DNA of 64,000 nucleotides from Desulfatibacillum aliphaticivorans DSM 15576 (GTDB lineage Bacteria; Desulfobacterota; Desulfobacteria; Desulfobacterales; Desulfatibacillaceae), in NCBI RefSeq assembly GCF_000429905.1, contig NZ_AUCT01000003.1:248001-312000 (forward strand), written 5' to 3'. Under the pieces are notes generated by a model, which was not told the origin of the DNA, did not search any database, and saw only the letters and a list, made by a program, of their open reading frames with translations. The number at the start of each line of letters is the position of its first letter. Position 1 is the first letter of the stretch. The translations under genes and the position numbers were made by a program. Positions 60,449 through 64,000 of the stretch are shown piece after piece.

Positions 60449-63400
60449 TCAATCCTGCGAGACGCCCATTACCTTTTGCGCCGCCTCCCTCACCCTGGGC
60501 TCCGGATCGTCCGCATAGGCCGCCAGAGCGCCTTTGGCCAGCTTGTGCGGAATGCCGGCCAGGGCGAAAGCGGCGGCGGCGCGAACGGATGCCGCATACT
60601 CCTTTTTGGAGAAAAGGGTTTTTTTGTACGAAAGAATTTTTGACAAAGGCACAATGGCTTCCGGGTCGGCCAACCTGCCTAAAGCCTGGCAGCAGGCTTC
60701 CAAAAGTTCGGGCGCCTTGTTCACATCCATTTGCTTGACGATGATGCCAGCGCTTCCCGGAGCGGCGGTTTTGCCCAGGCAGACAACCGCTTCCTTAGCG
60801 ATCTCCGGCCTTTCGTCGTCCAGGAGGTTGCTTAAAATGTTCACCACATAGGGGGCGTTCAGGCGCTCGGCCAAGGCGAACCCCGCCTTTCTGACCGACG
60901 TGTTGGAGTCCGCCAAAAGAAAGGTCAACTCCGTTTTCAGGTCCGTGGTAGCGGTGTCGATAACTTCCACTATGCGGGCTTTTCGTTTGCCGCTGTTTTC
61001 GTTGACCAATTCCTGTTTCAGCTTCTCCACCGCCTGATAGCCGATCTTTTCCAACTGGCTGGCCGCTATCTGACGGGTTCTGACGTCGTCATTATCCTTG
61101 ATGATGTTCAACAACAGCCGGACTCCCGAGTCCCCCATGCCGCCCATCAGGGCGAAGGCCGATTGCTGACGGAACCCCTCTCCCGAGGCCACATCGGCCA
61201 TGAGGGTCAGGGCCATGTCTCCCTCCGGCTGCCGGGTCAGAGCTTCGGGTATGATGCCTTCGGGGTCTTCCATTTCCATGGCTTCCCTGCGTCTGGCAAA
61301 GTGCCCGAAAATCCAGGTGGCCAGGGAGTATTCCCCGATGCGAACAAAGTTGGCGGCGGTATCGTACAGCAGCGAAGCCATGTTTTCCAAGAGCTGCGCG
61401 TCGCTCTCCGCCGGCAGGACGGCCAAAAGGGGATCCACAAGCAGGGGCGCGAACCGGGGCTCAGGAGAAAGCTCCGGGGCGTTCAGCAACTCCCGGCAAG
61501 TTTCCAGCACCTGCTCCCGGCGCCCTTCCTCGTTTTCGGAATATTTATAGAACAGAACCTCCAGGACTCTTGCCACGCCTTTTTCATTTCCTTTGAGAAA
61601 AAGGTCCCGGATGTTCTCCACCGAAGGCTCCAGGGAAATATCCTGTTCCTCCGACTCGGGCGGCATCTCCAGATCCCCTTCGTCGCTTTCCAACTCCAGG
61701 GGCTCTTCAACCTCTTCTTCCTCTTCTTGGCCGCCCTGCCCCTCCCCGGCGGCTTGCAGGGCGATTTGATCGGCCAGGACGTCGTAGACGCTGATGTTGA
61801 AATAGATGGTGGACAGCTTATTTTCCATGCCCACATTGGCCCAAAACTCGTCGGCGGTTCCGTCCTGGGGCTGCTTGCCCACGTTGGCCAGAAAAACCGT
61901 CAGCTCCTGCTTGGAAGCTTTTTGATAAAAAGTCACGCTTTTCAGGCAGGCGGACTCCAAAAACTTAAGCATGAAAGGCGTTAGCTTGTCGAAAACCCGG
62001 GCGTCCACCTTGTTGCCGTTCAACAGCAGGGATTGGTCCACCCCGGCCAGGGTCATGACTTCGTGCTTGTCCAAAAAGACCTTGAGGATTTTCATCACTT
62101 CCTCAATGGACTCCTGGGCCACCGGGCCTGATGCGGGATAGAGTTTGAGCTTGCTGGCGGAGCTTAGCAGAGTTTTAACCACCTTGGCGGCCAACACCTG
62201 CTCTTCGCTGCCCAGTTCCGTTTCCTTGCTTGACGCTCCCGAAGTCTGCTGTTCTTCGCCCGACACCTGGGTGTAGGTGACCTGCTTGACCTGGACCCGT
62301 CTGAGCCTGTTTTCCGTGGAAAACTCTTTCCAAAAGCGTTTGTGGATGTTTTTGGGATCCACCTCGCTGATGCCTTCCACCAGCCGGACCAGTTCCGCCA
62401 GGGTGGCGCCGTGAGAAAAGGCAATGCTCTTCAGGTCCATGGTCCCCATAAACCCGGAAAAGGCTTCGGAAACGGTTTTGATCTCCGGGATATCCAGGGC
62501 GTCCCCGTTGGCGTAAATAACATCCTTTTCCAACACGATGGTCAAACGGGGCGTGTGAACCAGCACGGTTTCCAGGACTTCCTTGAACTTGTTGACCGCA
62601 TTGGCCGTCAAGTCGCTGCCCGTGGGGTACAACTTGGTGTTGCGAATGGCGATGAGCAGGGCGCGAATGACCTTGGCCGCCAGAGGATAATGCTCGGGAG
62701 CCAGGGGCTGGTCCGGGGCCTGGGCGTCGTCGTCCCATTCGGGAGTGCGGCCCGAATAGCTTTCGGCCTCATCCGGGTTGAAGATCATTTCGTTTTGCTG
62801 GGCCTGGATTTGCTCGTAGAGCTTGGCTTTTTCCAGGTTGGCGGAACGCTGATAATGATACGCCAGGATGGCGGGGGACGGCATAAGGCGCTTCTTGTAG
62901 AGCTCCTCCTGGTAGTCGCCGATGTTCTCGTGCAGCCGCTCCTTTTCCTCCTGGCCGATTTTTCCGTAAATGACCTGCCGGACCTGGTTGCCCAAGAACC
63001 GGATGTTCTCGTCGTTCATATGGAAGGTGGCGCTGACCAGCCCCTGGGCCGCCGCATTGTCCAAAAAGTCCAGGACCGCGGCTTCGTCCATTTCCGAGCT
63101 GCCGGTCAAAAGGCTTAAGGTCACGGCGTCTCCAAAAGCGGAGGCCCGGTCCAAAAGGGCCTGGCTTTCCTGATCCAGGGAAGCCACCTTTTGGGAGATG
63201 ATTTCGTCCATGGACCGGGGCAGATAGTCCTCCTCAATGGGGTCCACCACCCAATGGCCGTCCGCGCGCCGGATTTTTTCGTCAAAAACCAGCTTGAACA
63301 TGATCCCGTTGAAAAACAGGGGATTGCCCTGGCTGACCTGGGCGATGTCTTCGCACAACTGCTCGGGCAGCCTCACACCGGGATAGAGCTTATTGAAATG

Positions 63401-64000
63401 GGCTTCAATTTCCTGGGGCGAAAGGGGCGTCAGGTGTATGGTTTCCAATGGCGCCATTTCGATCACCGACTGAACGAATCGCCACAGAGGGCCGTGTTCG
63501 CCGTCCGCCTGGAGCGCATCCGGACCGCTTCCGCACAGGAACAACGGCAGGGATTTCTGCGCAATCAAATGCTTGAATATCAGCAGAGACGCTTCGTCCA
63601 CCAGGTGCAGGTCGTCCACCAGGACGATCAAGGGTTTGTTCTCGATCAGCTTGGGAATAATCGAGGCCATGGCGTTGAACACGTGCTCGCGTTTTTGGGT
63701 CTCGTCTCCCAGGTCCACATCCGCCGCCTGCCGGGTGTGTATGCGCATGTCGCCCGAAGGCACAAAGGCCGAGGAAAGGGCGCACAATGCCACAGGGTCC
63801 AGGTTCGCCAGGATCTCCCCCCCCTTGTCCTTGCGGCGATAAAGCAATTCCTGCACCAGGTTGGAAACCAGGTAATAGGGCCGGAACAATTCCTGCGTCA
63901 CGCCGGCGAGTCTGATGCGGGCGACCTTGGTCTTGGATAGCTGGGTGTTGATGGTGTCCAGAAAGGAGGTCTTGCCCATGCCGGGCCCGCCTTCCACAAG
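60449..64000 (-). CDS. AAA-type ATPase / HEAT-repeat protein, 5' end outside the window
   Basis: At least 1183 residues; the frame is open at the right edge. Walker A GGPGMGKTS is within the first ten visible residues, and LIVLVDDLHLVDEASL (about 123-138) is Walker B of the AAA_16 / ORC-STAND-like ATPase seen in large signalling proteins, often behind a Ser/Thr kinase. The middle (about 430-740) has two related all-alpha/beta units (LAAKVIRALLIAIRNTKLYP and LAAKVVKTLLSSASKLKLYP, a duplication), an acidic linker (EEEEEVEEPLELESDEG) and C-terminal HEAT repeats (about 1000-1182, e.g. VVCLGKTAAPGSAGIIVKQM). The function is not established. Confidence 0.8.
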   Translation of the reverse strand, partial: LVEGGPGMGKTSFLDTINTQLSKTKVARIRLAGVTQELFRPYYLVSNLVQELLYRRKDKGGEILANLDPVALCALSSAFVPSGDMRIHTRQAADVDLGDETQKREHVFNAMASIIPKLIENKPLIVLVDDLHLVDEASLLIFKHLIAQKSLPLFLCGSGPDALQADGEHGPLWRFVQSVIEMAPLETIHLTPLSPQEIEAHFNKLYPGVRLPEQLCEDIAQVSQGNPLFFNGIMFKLVFDEKIRRADGHWVVDPIEEDYLPRSMDEIISQKVASLDQESQALLDRASAFGDAVTLSLLTGSSEMDEAAVLDFLDNAAAQGLVSATFHMNDENIRFLGNQVRQVIYGKIGQEEKERLHENIGDYQEELYKKRLMPSPAILAYHYQRSANLEKAKLYEQIQAQQNEMIFNPDEAESYSGRTPEWDDDAQAPDQPLAPEHYPLAAKVIRALLIAIRNTKLYPTGSDLTANAVNKFKEVLETVLVHTPRLTIVLEKDVIYANGDALDIPEIKTVSEAFSGFMGTMDLKSIAFSHGATLAELVRLVEGISEVDPKNIHKRFWKEFSTENRLRRVQVKQVTYTQVSGEEQQTSGASSKETELGSEEQVLAAKVVKTLLSSASKLKLYPASGPVAQESIEEVMKILKVFLDKHEVMTLAGVDQSLLLNGNKVDARVFDKLTPFMLKFLESACLKSVTFYQKASKQELTVFLANVGKQPQDGTADEFWANVGMENKLSTIYFNISVYDVLADQIALQAAGEGQGGQEEEEEVEEPLELESDEGDLEMPPESEEQDISLEPSVENIRDLFLKGNEKGVARVLEVLFYKYSENEEGRREQVLETCRELLNAPELSPEPRFAPLLVDPLLAVLPAESDAQLLENMASLLYDTAANFVRIGEYSLATWIFGHFARRREAMEMEDPEGIIPEALTRQPEGDMALTLMADVASGEGFRQQSAFALMGGMGDSGVRLLLNIIKDNDDVRTRQIAASQLEKIGYQAVEKLKQELVNENSGKRKARIVEVIDTATTDLKTELTFLLADSNTSVRKAGFALAERLNAPYVVNILSNLLDDERPEIAKEAVVCLGKTAAPGSAGIIVKQMDVNKAPELLEACCQALGRLADPEAIVPLSKILSYKKTLFSKKEYAASVRAAAAFALAGIPHKLAKGALAAYADDPEPRVREAAQKVMGVSQD

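Overview
This 64 kb window looks like chromosomal DNA of a Gram-negative sulfate-reducing bacterium of the Desulfobacterota, of the Desulfobacteraceae/Desulfatibacillum type. That is an inference from gene content, with no database search. The content is: KdsB (so Kdo-containing lipopolysaccharide), several acyl-CoA enzymes (two CoA-transferase/hydrolases, an acyl-CoA dehydrogenase, an enoyl-CoA hydratase and a thiolase-like protein), the nickel-pincer cofactor protein LarB, a TRAP-type binding protein, PAS-rich signalling proteins, and GC-rich coding DNA separated by repeat-filled spacers. No rRNA, tRNA, CRISPR array, prophage or plasmid function was seen.

Layout. 1-1.2 kb: the 5' part of a REP-associated tyrosine transposase and a repeat-rich spacer. 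1.3-9.8 kb: a long CoA-transferase, two overlapping antiporter genes, a nitrilase-family amidohydrolase, a metallo-beta-lactamase-fold hydrolase, a spermidine-synthase-like methyltransferase and a YwbE-like protein. 9.9-16.9 kb: a DEAD-box helicase with an attenuator-like leader, an inverted-repeat element, a PTS EIIA / PII-like pair, an RpoH-type sigma factor, a TPR lipoprotein and a Bax-inhibitor-1 protein. 16.9-24.7 kb: a beta-helix nucleotidyltransferase-like protein and GlmM, an acetyl-CoA hydrolase/transferase, an alkyl-sulfatase-like enzyme, and a PAS protein with a Cys-rich tail. 24.7-35.9 kb: a repeat-rich spacer, an 800-residue DUF362 protein coupled to an enoyl-CoA hydratase, two universal stress proteins, IHF with two small unknown genes, a TrpF-like protein without the catalytic Cys, GuaA with a coiled-coil membrane protein, and KdsB. 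36-43 kb: LarB, a LuxR-type regulator, ribosomal protein S21, and a six-PAS hybrid histidine kinase. 43-49 kb: a TetR-headed acyl-CoA operon. 49-58 kb: an orphan DctP, an iron-sulfur flavoprotein, a histidine-phosphatase-fold protein, an HsdR-N-like protein, a methyltransferase, DUF4197, two unknown genes, and a chemotaxis receptor interrupted by an early in-frame amber codon. 58-64 kb: repeat spacer, a DUF4388 protein, and the 3' part of a large AAA ATPase/HEAT-repeat gene that runs off the right edge.

How genes work together. The clearest unit is tetR, thiolase-like, nitronate-monooxygenase-like and acyl-CoA dehydrogenase. It lies behind a near-consensus promoter with a palindrome at its start site, which suggests an autoregulated acyl-CoA degradation operon. 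GlmM and its beta-helix neighbour probably act in UDP-GlcNAc supply. GuaA, KdsB, S21 and IHF are housekeeping. The large spacers share dispersed hairpin repeats. The observations most worth following up are the amber codon in the chemotaxis receptor, the enzyme-fold proteins that have lost signature catalytic residues (TrpF-like, thiolase-like, HsdR-N-like), the EF-hand loop inside the DUF362 protein, and the repeat families.
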